Assembly: GCA_024224815.1 (NCBI GenBank) | Contig: JAAENC010000567.1 | Location: 1-55,754 of the forward strand | DNA: 55,754 nt | DNA from: Chloroflexota bacterium | GTDB lineage: Bacteria > Chloroflexota > Anaerolineae > Anaerolineales > Villigracilaceae | Direction of reading: 5' to 3' | Shown here: positions 41,762 to 50,031 of the stretch, piece by piece | Layout: each line of letters opens with the position of its first letter | How positions within the stretch are numbered: the stretch's first letter is position 1 | Notes under the pieces: model-generated | What the model was told of the DNA's origin: nothing | The model's input: only the letters and a program-made list of their open reading frames with translations | Databases searched by the model: none | Made by a program: the position numbers and the translations under genes

Positions 41762-42817
41762 ATGCTAGAAAGATTGAATGAAATCGAAGCCGCTGCGCTG
41801 GAAGCGCTCGAATCTGTAAAAGATGACGAGGCTTTGCAGGCGTGGCGTGTTGCGCATGTAGGGCGTAGTGCCCCGATAAAGATGGTCTATAAAGAATTCG
41901 GGAAGCTCTCGAAGGAAGAACGTCCTGCCGTAGGGAAGAGGGCTAACGAAGTCAAAGTTGCGCTCGAAGCGGCTTTAACGGAACGTGCTGAAGCGATTAA
42001 AACAGCAGAATTAGCCCGTTCACTGGAAGAAGATCATCTGGACGTGACCCTGCCCGGTCGTCCGGTACGTCACGGTGGTATCCATCCCGCAACGCAGACT
42101 TTGCGCCGTATTCTGACTATTTTGGCAGATATGGGTTTTCAAGTTTATACATCCCGTGAAGTGGAATCGGATGAGTATAACTTCCAGCATCTGAATTTTC
42201 CCGTTGGGCATCCCGCGCGTGAAATGCAGGATTCTTTCTACGTGGAAGGCGGTAAAGAAGATAATCCACTTTTGATGCGTACACATACTTCGCCGGGACA
42301 GATCCGCGCGATGCGTGAGTTTGCCGCCGAGAGCCCTGAAAACCCACCTTCGATTCGCATTTCTTTGCCGGGGATGTGCTACCGCTATGAGCAGATCACT
42401 TCTCGTTCTGAGATTCAATTCAATCAGGTCGAGGGGCTGGCTGTGGGCGAGAATATCACTTTTAGTGACCTGAAAGGGACTCTCAACGATTTTGCTCGCC
42501 GCATGTTTGGGCAGCACGCCCGCACGCGTTTCCGCGCGCAGCATTTTCCCTTCACGGAACCTTCCGCTGAGATGGATGTGGAATGTTTCCTTTGTGAGGG
42601 CGAAGGTTGTTCGGTTTGTAAAAAATCTGGCTGGTTGGAGATTCTCGGTTGCGGAATGGTACATCCGAATGTTTTGCAGGCTGGTGGCTATGATCCGCGC
42701 CGTTATACTGGTTTCGCTTTTGGCATGGGGCCTGAGCGCCAGGCCATGTTGCGCCATAATATCAAAGATATTCGATATTTTTGGGGCAATGACGCGCGTT
42801 TCCTCGAACAGTTCTAG
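41762..42817 (+). CDS. pheS: Phenylalanyl-tRNA synthetase alpha subunit
   Basis: 351 residues, normal length. N-terminal coiled coil (LNEIEAAALEALESVKDDEAL) for tRNA binding, then the class II core: GGIHPATQTLRRILTILADMGF, DEYNFQHLNFPVGHPAREMQDSF, LLMRTHTSPGQIRAM, motif 2 FRAQHFPFTEPSAEMDVEC and motif 3 GFAFGMGPERQAMLRH. A Cys cluster (CFLCEGEGCSVCKKSGW) typical of some PheS proteins is present. Start follows GAAGGAGAAAGTCT. Pairs with pheT, controlled by the T-box. Confidence 0.97.
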   Translation: MLERLNEIEAAALEALESVKDDEALQAWRVAHVGRSAPIKMVYKEFGKLSKEERPAVGKRANEVKVALEAALTERAEAIKTAELARSLEEDHLDVTLPGRPVRHGGIHPATQTLRRILTILADMGFQVYTSREVESDEYNFQHLNFPVGHPAREMQDSFYVEGGKEDNPLLMRTHTSPGQIRAMREFAAESPENPPSIRISLPGMCYRYEQITSRSEIQFNQVEGLAVGENITFSDLKGTLNDFARRMFGQHARTRFRAQHFPFTEPSAEMDVECFLCEGEGCSVCKKSGWLEILGCGMVHPNVLQAGGYDPRRYTGFAFGMGPERQAMLRHNIKDIRYFWGNDARFLEQF

Positions 42818-42827
42818 TTAAAATATT

Positions 42828-42909
42828 AACCACAAAGGACACAAAGAAGCACCAAGAAAAACTTAAGATTTTGTTTTTCCTTTGTGAACCTTCGTGACCT
42901 TTGTGGTAA
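42828..42909. repeat. ACCACAAAGGACAC-family inverted repeat between pheS and pheT
   Basis: TTAACCACAAAGGACACAAAG and CTTTGTGAACC...CTTTGTGGTAAG arms around an AT-rich centre. A near-perfect hairpin, which could affect processing of the pheS-pheT transcript. Confidence 0.82.
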
Positions 42910-42946
42910 GAAAACAGGAAGAACCCTCCAATAAGGAGCTACTACT

Positions 42947-45481
42947 ATGAAATTACCTGTAAGTTGGATTAAAGATTACGTAAATATTAACATCTCGGTA
43001 GAAGAGCTAGCAAGTTTACTTACCCTTGCCGGGCTTGAAGTTGAAGAAATCCGCTATGTGGGTTGGGCCATGCCCGATTACGCCGCTGGCGAAAAACACG
43101 AATTCAAAACCTACGGTCTCTCATGGGATCCCGAGAAGCTTGTCGTCGCAGAAATTCGCGAAGTCAAGCCGCATCCCGATGCCGACCGCCTTGTGCTTTG
43201 CGATCTTTTCGATGGCAAAGATCAGCATCTCGCCCTGACCGGTGCGCCGAACCTCCTTCAATATAAGGACAAAGGTGCTTTTGAAAAACCGCTCAAGGTT
43301 GCTTTCGCGAAAGAAGGCTCCGAGATTTATGACGGCCATAAAGAAGGACAGGTGCTCACCAAGCTCAAACGCGCCAAAATTCGCGGCATTGAATCGTATT
43401 CGATGGTTTGCTCCGAGAAGGAGCTTGGCATCTCGGATGAGCATGAAGGTATCATTTTCCTGGATGATGATGCGCCCGTCGGCACGCCTTTGGCAGATTA
43501 TATGGGCGACGCTGTTTTCAGCATCGATATTTTGCCGAATAACGCTCGTAACGTAAACGTGCTGGGCATTGCCCGAGAAGTTGCCGCACTGACAAATAAA
43601 GCGTTAAAACGCATCGACAAGAAGCCTTATGAAACGAGTGGCGATGCCATTGCCGAAAAAGTCAAAATCGAGATCGCCGAACCCGAACTGAACGCCCGCT
43701 TTGTCTTAGGCTTAATCCGTGATGTAGAAATCGCCCCCAGCCCCTATCTTGTGCAACGCCGTTTGCGCTTGGCGGGCATTCGTCCGATTAACAATCTTGT
43801 AGATGCAACAAATTACGCCATGTTCGAAGTTGGCGAACCCCTGCACGCTTTTGACTACGATGTTTTGGTCGAACGTGCGAAGGGCAAAGAAATTGTCATT
43901 TCCACGCGCACGGCCGAAGAAGGCGAAAAACTGACCACGCTCGATAATGAAGAACGTACACTTCAGGCGAGCAATGTGCTCGTTTGTGACGAAGCAGGTG
44001 CGCTTTCTATCGCCGGTGTGATGGGTGGGCTGGAATCGGAAGTGACTGAAGATACCAAAAACGTCCTGCTTGAAGGCGCGGCGTGGAATTTTATTAATAT
44101 CCGCCGTACGGCAAATCACCATAATTTGCCCTCTGAAGCATCCTACCGTTTCTCGCGCGGGGTGCATCCTGCTTTGGCAGAAGATGGTGTAAAACGCGGA
44201 TTATATTGGATGCAAAAATGGGCCAATGGCAAAATTGCTCCTGATCTGGTCGATAATTATCCGCTCCCGCCGAGTGACCCTGTTGTGACCGTTACCGAAG
44301 CGGATGTTAAAAGGCTGCTTGGGGTCGAGATTTCAGCGGAAAAAATTGCGGAGCTTCTCACCCGGCTCGAGTTCAGCACGCAAGTTGAGGGCACGAGCGT
44401 TAGCGCGGCCACGCCGCCAATCCGTATGGATATTGGCGAAGGAATCGTTGGCGTTGCCGATGTCATCGAAGAAATCGCCCGTTTATATGGCTACGATAAT
44501 ATCCCCGAAACGCGCATCGGCGACCCGCTCCCGCCGCAGATCGGAAATCCCGTGCATGATTGGGAAGAAAAGCTGCGCGACCAACTTGCCACACTTGCTT
44601 TGCAGGAGACGGTGAATTACCGTATGACTTCGCCGGAAGCGCAGGAGCGGCTTGGCTCGCAGGGTGAATTTGTGAAGCTCGCGAACCCCAGCACGCCCGA
44701 AAAAGCGGTTTTGCGCCGTAGCCTGATGGCGTCTGTTTTGGAAGTGGTCGAGAAAAATGCCCGCTTGCGCGATTCGCTGGCTTTCTTCGAAATTGGTCCC
44801 GTTTTCGTGCCAAATAAAGCGGATTTGCCCGATGAGCCGCGCAAATTGGCGATTGCGATGACGGGACGCAGACAGCCAAGTGCCTGGGATACGAGCGATG
44901 CCCCCGTGATGGATTTTTACGACCTGAAAGGCGTAACGCACGCCTTTTTGGCTGGGCTCGGATTAAAAGACATCGTCTACACCCCGGCAGATACATCCAC
45001 CCAACCCGGCGCAGCTTTCCATCCTGGAAAATCGGCGCAAGTGACTGTGAATGGCGTGGTTGTTGGCGCATTTGGTGAATTGCATCCTGTGGCGGCAGAG
45101 AAATATGAATTTGCCGATACCGCCGTGTTAGCCGCCGAATTCGATCTTGAAACCCTGCGCGGTGTACAGCCCGCTTATGAGATCACCCCGGTCCCCGCCT
45201 TCCCGCCGATGCTGGAAGATATCGCCCTGATCGTGGACGAATCTCTCCCCGCCGCCAAAGTGGAACATCTCATCCGTCAAACGGGCGGCAAAATGCTCGC
45301 CGATGCTCGTCTCTTCGACGTTTATCGCGGAGAACAACTTGGTGAAGGCAAAAAGTCTTTGGCTTATGCCCTGACCTATCAAGCCCCCGACCGCACGCTG
45401 ACTGATAAAGAAGCGGCGAAGATTAGAAAGAAGATCGTGAAGAGGCTTGAGTATGAGGTGGGGGCGGAGTTGAGGGGGTAG
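42947..45481 (+). CDS. pheT: Phenylalanyl-tRNA synthetase beta subunit
   Basis: 844 residues, normal length. Starts with MKLPVSWIKDYVNI..., then a tRNA-binding OB domain (VVAEIREVKPHPDADRLVLCDL, about residues 65-185). Next come B3/B4 editing (RVNVLGIAREVAAL-like to VLLEGAAWNFINIRRTANHHNLPSEASYRFSRG), B5 and the inactive class II core. The C-terminal ferredoxin-like FDX-ACB domain (PAFPPMLEDIALIVDE...) closes the protein. Ribosome site AAGGAGCTACTACT. Second gene of the T-box operon; edits mischarged Tyr-tRNA and completes the heterotetramer. Confidence 0.97.
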   Translation: MKLPVSWIKDYVNINISVEELASLLTLAGLEVEEIRYVGWAMPDYAAGEKHEFKTYGLSWDPEKLVVAEIREVKPHPDADRLVLCDLFDGKDQHLALTGAPNLLQYKDKGAFEKPLKVAFAKEGSEIYDGHKEGQVLTKLKRAKIRGIESYSMVCSEKELGISDEHEGIIFLDDDAPVGTPLADYMGDAVFSIDILPNNARNVNVLGIAREVAALTNKALKRIDKKPYETSGDAIAEKVKIEIAEPELNARFVLGLIRDVEIAPSPYLVQRRLRLAGIRPINNLVDATNYAMFEVGEPLHAFDYDVLVERAKGKEIVISTRTAEEGEKLTTLDNEERTLQASNVLVCDEAGALSIAGVMGGLESEVTEDTKNVLLEGAAWNFINIRRTANHHNLPSEASYRFSRGVHPALAEDGVKRGLYWMQKWANGKIAPDLVDNYPLPPSDPVVTVTEADVKRLLGVEISAEKIAELLTRLEFSTQVEGTSVSAATPPIRMDIGEGIVGVADVIEEIARLYGYDNIPETRIGDPLPPQIGNPVHDWEEKLRDQLATLALQETVNYRMTSPEAQERLGSQGEFVKLANPSTPEKAVLRRSLMASVLEVVEKNARLRDSLAFFEIGPVFVPNKADLPDEPRKLAIAMTGRRQPSAWDTSDAPVMDFYDLKGVTHAFLAGLGLKDIVYTPADTSTQPGAAFHPGKSAQVTVNGVVVGAFGELHPVAAEKYEFADTAVLAAEFDLETLRGVQPAYEITPVPAFPPMLEDIALIVDESLPAAKVEHLIRQTGGKMLADARLFDVYRGEQLGEGKKSLAYALTYQAPDRTLTDKEAAKIRKKIVKRLEYEVGAELRG

Positions 45482-45501
45482 AAAGTTTGAAGATTAAGGT
45501 T

Positions 45502-45538
45502 ACAGGTGCAATGTGCTTAGAAAGTGCATTGCACCTGT
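45502..45538. repeat. Perfect 12-bp-stem hairpin after pheT
   Basis: ACAGGTGCAATG and CATTGCACCTGT around a 13-base centre. It may act as pheT's terminator (only a weak T tail follows). Its GGTGCAATG core is shared with the REP-like palindromes at 9832, 10010 and 10707. Confidence 0.75.
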
Positions 45539-45570
45539 TTATAACGCCAAAATTTTAGAAGGGTAGGATT

Positions 45571-46815
45571 ATGAGAAAGCATTTGCTCATTTTTTTTGTT
45601 TTGATAATGTCTTTGACTTCTGCATGTCAGAAACAGGATACGGAAGTCTTAACTGCTCCAACTTTTTCCCCAACCGAAACACTGTTGATACTTTCTACAC
45701 CAACAGAAATAATTAGAAGAACACCAATACCTGAAATTAAAATATCTTTGCCTCATTCACTTTTTATACTTGCTGAGAATAAAGTTTGGAGATTGCCTGC
45801 AGGGAATACTAAATATGAGCTGTTTTCTGAGCCAGATGTGAAAGTTACCAGTTTTGATATTTGGGGTAGAGATGAACAATTTGCCTATAGCTCAGTTGAT
45901 GGTCAAGTTTATATTGTCAGGGATGGTCAAGAACCGCATCTCTATCATGATCTGCGTTCAGAAACAGAAAGTGAATTCCTGATAGAGGGTTTTTCGTGGT
46001 CTCCTGATGGAACGCGTTTAGCATATGCGGTTTCTTATACATCTGATGATGTAAAACGTAAAACAGGATACCCAAGTTATCCATCCGGTTTATGGGTGAT
46101 GGATGTCAATACCGGCATCCCAAACTGGTTGTTAAGCAATCATTACTATTCTGGGGAGCTCGATTCAACTACTCTGCGTGTAACGCATGATGTTTTATGG
46201 TCCCCTGATGGAAATGCAATGATTGTTGATAGTGGCTTTTTAGAACACAAAGATATGTTGCTGTTGGAGCCACTAGTTCCTGAAGCTCATGAAGCAAATC
46301 TGATTGATGTAGAGGGTTTTGGCGACCGGCTCAACGCAGCTTGGTCAGCAGATGGTAAGACCTACTTTCTTTCAGGAAATGGTTATGGGGCTTATAGCAC
46401 GATTGCTGAAGTGAATAGGGAAACAAAGGAAGCAATATTGCTTTTAGATGGTGAGAGTGAGAAACTTAGTTTTATGTCTTCTGCCCAAGCGCTGGATAAC
46501 GGTATTGTTTTTCTTGCTATGAGAGATGAAGATATTCCTGAACAGTTCCCTCCGTACATACCACATCAATTATTCTTTGGTTCGAGAAAAAACACATCTT
46601 TTGAATATGCACTTGTTGATCCAGAACAAATCTGTGAAGAGGGTGTATATGAAATTACTTGGAGTTTATCTTCTGAGTGGGGGTTTTTAGTATGTAGCTA
46701 TCAATCTCCACACACATTTAAAGTTATTTCCCCGAACTTAGAAATATTAGACATAACATCGTTATTATCTGAATTTATAGATGTAGAGATACAGGATGCT
46801 GTTTGGGGGCAATAA
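45571..46815 (+). CDS. Lipoprotein with TolB/PD40-like beta-propeller
   Basis: 414 residues. Signal peptide with lipobox TSAC (Cys19), then a Thr/Pro-rich linker to about residue 50. The rest shows propeller blades with the PD40 pattern [W]-SPDG: FSWSPDGTRLAYAVSY, VLWSPDGNAMIVDSG and AAWSADGKTYFLSGNG. Expected to be membrane-anchored outside the cell; such propellers bind proteins or carbohydrates. No catalytic domain was seen. AT-rich compared with pheT. Own ribosome site GAAGGGTAGGATT. Confidence 0.82.
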   Translation: MRKHLLIFFVLIMSLTSACQKQDTEVLTAPTFSPTETLLILSTPTEIIRRTPIPEIKISLPHSLFILAENKVWRLPAGNTKYELFSEPDVKVTSFDIWGRDEQFAYSSVDGQVYIVRDGQEPHLYHDLRSETESEFLIEGFSWSPDGTRLAYAVSYTSDDVKRKTGYPSYPSGLWVMDVNTGIPNWLLSNHYYSGELDSTTLRVTHDVLWSPDGNAMIVDSGFLEHKDMLLLEPLVPEAHEANLIDVEGFGDRLNAAWSADGKTYFLSGNGYGAYSTIAEVNRETKEAILLLDGESEKLSFMSSAQALDNGIVFLAMRDEDIPEQFPPYIPHQLFFGSRKNTSFEYALVDPEQICEEGVYEITWSLSSEWGFLVCSYQSPHTFKVISPNLEILDITSLLSEFIDVEIQDAVWGQ

Positions 46816-46877
46816 AAAGACATGAATATTCTCGCCGACATCGTCCCGTCGCTGGGGGGGGATAGCAGTATTAAACA

Positions 46878-46912
46878 AAATATCCGAAGTTATTAAATCT
46901 TCGGATATTTCT
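46878..46912. terminator. Bidirectional terminator between propeller lipoprotein and pgm
   Basis: AAAATATCCGAAG, loop, CTTCGGATATTTC. Usable on both strands between the convergent genes. The 132-base gap also contains a half copy of the ACAAAG repeat (about 46913-46941). Confidence 0.75.
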
Positions 46913-46947
46913 TTGAGAACTTTGTGTTCTTCGTGTTTAAACGCTTT

Positions 46948-48600
46948 TTAGTCAGTTATCCCATTCTCCCTAAAAACAACCTTCACAATTTCTCTAGCAT
47001 CAACGAAAATCTTCTCAAGATGAGCTTCGTCAATAAAGCTTTCAGCATAAATTTTATATTTATCTTCTGTGCCCGAAGGACGGATGACAAACCAGCCATT
47101 TTGGGATGAGACTTTTAGCCCGCCGATGGCCGCATCATTGCCGGGGGCGCGTGTCAGAATGCTGGTGATCTCATCGCCTGCCAGTGTGCTTGCGGTGATC
47201 GCTTCCGGGGTCAGGTTTTTCAGGATATTTCTTTGCTCCAATGAGCCGGGCATATCAATGCGGCTGTAAAGCGGATTGCCGAAGCTCTCGGTCAATTCCT
47301 GATAAATTTCGCCCGGGTCGCGTTGGGTTTTGGCGAGAATTTCTGCGGCCAAAAGCCCCAGAATGATGCCGTCTTTGTCTGTAGACCAAACTGTCCCGTC
47401 CTTGCGCAGGAAGGATGCGCCAGCACTTTCTTCACCGCCAAAACCGTAAGAGCCATCGTAGAGACCGTCCACGAACCATTTGAATCCGACCGGCACTTCT
47501 GCCAAATCCAGACCCAAATCCTTTACCACGCGGTCGATCATCGAGCTGGAAACGAGCGTTTTGCCAATTTTCAAGCCTTTTTGCCAGTCCGGACGATTGC
47601 GGAAGAGATACCAAATACACACGGCCAGGTAGTGATTGGGGTTCAGCAAGCCAGATGATCTCGTCACGATCCCATGTCGATCTACGTCGGGGTCGTTGCC
47701 AAAAGCGATGTCGAAATCATCTTTTAAGCCGATTAATCCAGTCATCGCGTAGGGGGATGAGCAATCCATCCGAATTTTTCCATCATGGTCGAGAGACATA
47801 AAAGAAAAAGTGGGATCAACGTGATTGTTGACGACGGTCAGGTCGAGATTATGAACCTCGGCGATCACATCCCAATAATTTGCTGCCGCGCCGCCCATCG
47901 GGTCAACGCCGATTTTGATATTTGCCGCGCGGATGGCATCAAAATCGATTACATTTTCCAGGTCACGCACATAAGGCAGGATATAGTCGTATTCTTGCGT
48001 GGATTTGGCTTGCTGGGCATTTTTCAACGGTATCCTGACGACATCTTTTAGCCCATTTTTCAGAATCTCATTTGCCCAATCTTGGATGATGCCCGTCGTC
48101 TCGGAATCGGCCGGGCCGCCGTTAATCAGGTTATATTTAAACCCACCATCTTCGGGCGGATTATGCGAAGGCGTGATCACAACGCCGTCGGCAAGTCCGC
48201 TCTCGCGATTTTGGTTATAGGTCAAAATCGCGTGCGAGATAACGGGCGTGGGCGTATATTCCTGCGAGATGCGAATCTCAACGCCGTTGGCAGCAAAAAC
48301 TTCAATCGCCGTCCGCTCAGCGGCTTCGGAAAGCGCGTGCGTATCTTTGCCGATAAAGAGCGGGCCGCTAATATTCTCCTGCACGCGATATTTACAGATC
48401 GCCTGGCAGATAGCGGCAATATGGTCTTCGTTAAAACTGCCATTAGAAGACGTACCACGATGCCCCGATGTGCCAAAAGAAACGCTCTGCTCAATTTTTT
48501 CAACGTCGGGATGGATAGTGTAATAATCTGAAATCAAACGGGGGATATTGCATAAGATATCTGGGGTAGCTGGCTTACCAGCCATTTCAACAGGACTCAT
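46948..48600 (-). CDS. pgm: Phosphoglucomutase, alpha-D-glucose-specific
   Basis: 550 residues from the ATG at 48600-48598; the upstream GTG lies inside the AGAGGTG ribosome site. Interconverts glucose-1-phosphate and glucose-6-phosphate. Visible are FGTSGHRGTSS, phosphoserine loop ITPSHNPPEDGG, metal loop GNDPDVDRHG, sugar loop GGEESAGASF and phosphate site RPSGTEDKYKIY. All four active-site loops of the alpha-D-phosphohexomutase fold are intact. Links to the sugar nucleotide supply that the DegT aminotransferase may use. Confidence 0.96.
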   Translation of the reverse strand: MSPVEMAGKPATPDILCNIPRLISDYYTIHPDVEKIEQSVSFGTSGHRGTSSNGSFNEDHIAAICQAICKYRVQENISGPLFIGKDTHALSEAAERTAIEVFAANGVEIRISQEYTPTPVISHAILTYNQNRESGLADGVVITPSHNPPEDGGFKYNLINGGPADSETTGIIQDWANEILKNGLKDVVRIPLKNAQQAKSTQEYDYILPYVRDLENVIDFDAIRAANIKIGVDPMGGAAANYWDVIAEVHNLDLTVVNNHVDPTFSFMSLDHDGKIRMDCSSPYAMTGLIGLKDDFDIAFGNDPDVDRHGIVTRSSGLLNPNHYLAVCIWYLFRNRPDWQKGLKIGKTLVSSSMIDRVVKDLGLDLAEVPVGFKWFVDGLYDGSYGFGGEESAGASFLRKDGTVWSTDKDGIILGLLAAEILAKTQRDPGEIYQELTESFGNPLYSRIDMPGSLEQRNILKNLTPEAITASTLAGDEITSILTRAPGNDAAIGGLKVSSQNGWFVIRPSGTEDKYKIYAESFIDEAHLEKIFVDAREIVKVVFRENGITD

Positions 48601-48718
48601 AATCACCTCTTTTTCTTGACTGTGGATTTGAATAATTTTAGCACCATATTTTGTCTATTATTGAATGGGTTTTGTATTAGTACAGTTTCAATAGAGATAT
48701 TTATACTTTTGCTTGATT

Positions 48719-48793
48719 CTCCCCGTGCACGCGGGGAGTTAGAGGGGGAGTCGCACAGAGATAAATCCGCCTTTTATCCCCCTTGCATCTCCC
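48719..48793. repeat. Solitary CTCCCCGTG-type repeat
   Basis: CTCCCCG, TGCACG, CGGGGAG hairpin, then GTTAGAGGGGGAG opposite TCCCCCTTGCATCTCCC. One copy only. Lies upstream of the small membrane protein gene, in the 245-base spacer after pgm. Confidence 0.65.
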
Positions 48794-48845
48794 ACACATA
48801 TTTTATATACTGAGGCATACTTTATTCAATTCAAAAGGAGTTTTA

Positions 48846-49163
48846 ATGGACAAGAAAACAGTAGGCCTTATTGCAACGATCGGGACAGCACTTCTTTGTG
48901 CTTGCCCTAGTTTTTTTCTCTGTGTTTGGGGAATTCTTGGTATTACAGGCACGCCAATCGATACCACAGTTGGTGGACAAACCACTTCACAACCGATGGC
49001 TCCCGGCTTGGGATTTGCCTTGCTCTGTCTTTCCCTGATCGGCATCCTGATCCCCGTAGCAGTTGGTTTCTTCACCCTCCGCAAAAAAGATGATGATGGC
49101 ATTGTTGATGCTGATTCTTTTGATCCTCCCGCAGATAACGACCCCCTTCCGCCTGCTTCCTAA
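48846..49163 (+). CDS. Small two-helix membrane protein
   Basis: 105 residues from the ATG at 48846, preceded by AAAAGGAGTTTTA. Helices at about 7-31 (ATIGTALLCACPSFFLCVWGIL) and 54-78, joined by a polar loop with Thr and Gly. The tail is acidic (KKDDDGIVDADSFDPPADND). The Cys-rich first helix (CAC and FLC) is unusual. No family was recognised. Ends before a terminator, so it is a single-gene unit. Confidence 0.65.
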   Translation: MDKKTVGLIATIGTALLCACPSFFLCVWGILGITGTPIDTTVGGQTTSQPMAPGLGFALLCLSLIGILIPVAVGFFTLRKKDDDGIVDADSFDPPADNDPLPPAS

Positions 49164-49184
49164 AAAGATACATCTATAAAACCG

Positions 49185-49225
49185 AAAACCGCGAAACTTC
49201 TTTTATCTTTCGCGGTTTTTCTTTT
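49185..49225 (+). terminator. Intrinsic terminator after the small membrane protein
   Basis: AAAACCGCGAAA, loop, TTTCGCGGTTTTTCTTTT. Confidence 0.88.
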
Positions 49226-49304
49226 AAACTATAGGCATACGATTAGAAATCTATACACAAACTTAGAAAATATCTTTTTATTGTTATTTTGGAGAATCTA
49301 GAAA

Positions 49305-49946
49305 ATGCAAAAAAAACATTCACATATTACTCTATACATTATTGTCTTCATTTTTAGTTTTATATTTAGTGCTTGCTCGGGTTCAGAGGAAATCTCAGTA
49401 GAGCAAGTACAAACTGCAATTGCAGAAACACAAGAAGCAGATGATGTAATTAGCACAATTGTTGCCGCGACTATGGATTCTCTGCCCTTAGATATACCAC
49501 CGACCAATACACCTGAACCGACTGTGCCTGCCTTTGATTATTCTGCCTGGAAAGGTTATCATGCCCCCGAAGGATATTCCTTTAACTTCCCCACCCGTTT
49601 TAATTTGGAAATACGCCAAAGCGGATCAGGCGATTTTATAGTCTTAATCGCCGAAGGTGATGCGCCCAATGCAATCAGCTTTTCAGTTGAAAAGCTTGCT
49701 GGGAGTGTGGAAGAAAGCAGAAATAGTATTGACCTGGATAATCCCGTCTATACAGATATCGCCACCCAAGGTCTGACAGGATTTATTGTGGAAGGCTCTG
49801 TCCCTGGAGATGGCTTTGGCGGTGGCTCTGTAGTTTACGAAAGCTATTTTGCGTTGGGCGACTTCTTAATTCATTTAGATTGTCCTTGGAACTATTGTGA
49901 TCGTCAAGAATTTGACTTAATCTTGCATTCGTTCAAGTTGAATTAG
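49305..49946 (+). CDS. Putative lipoprotein
   Basis: 213 residues. Signal peptide with lipobox FSAC (about Cys24), Ser/Glu/Thr-rich linker to about residue 75, then a folded domain beginning WKGYHAPEGYSFNFPTRFNLEIRQSGSGDFIVLIA. It closes DFLIHLDCPWNYCDRQEFDLILHSFKLN, with a likely disulphide (CPWNYC). The pattern resembles PsbP/DUF1795-like domains that begin 'GYSF-FP'; this is tentative. The protein is expected outside the membrane. Start follows TTGGAGAATCTAGAAA. Confidence 0.72.
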   Translation: MQKKHSHITLYIIVFIFSFIFSACSGSEEISVEQVQTAIAETQEADDVISTIVAATMDSLPLDIPPTNTPEPTVPAFDYSAWKGYHAPEGYSFNFPTRFNLEIRQSGSGDFIVLIAEGDAPNAISFSVEKLAGSVEESRNSIDLDNPVYTDIATQGLTGFIVEGSVPGDGFGGGSVVYESYFALGDFLIHLDCPWNYCDRQEFDLILHSFKLN

Positions 49947-50031
49947 AAAAAACATTCGCTGTTTTTGCGTTAAAATCACAGACCGCTTACTAAATACTGA
50001 TCACCGACTACTGCTTACTGGACACTGCCTC

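Noticed and set aside
42020-42757. Long minus-strand frame of 245 residues inside pheS.
   Set aside because: pheS on the plus strand is unmistakable and full length. The reverse frame has no family features.
44463-45071. Minus-strand frame of about 200 residues inside pheT.
   Set aside because: Arg/Pro/Ser-rich shadow of pheT codons, fully contained in a conserved gene.
48719-48738. CTCCCCGTGCACGCGGGGAG looks like a type I-E CRISPR repeat hairpin.
   Set aside because: Only one copy, no spacers, no cas genes. It fits a solitary dispersed intergenic repeat better.
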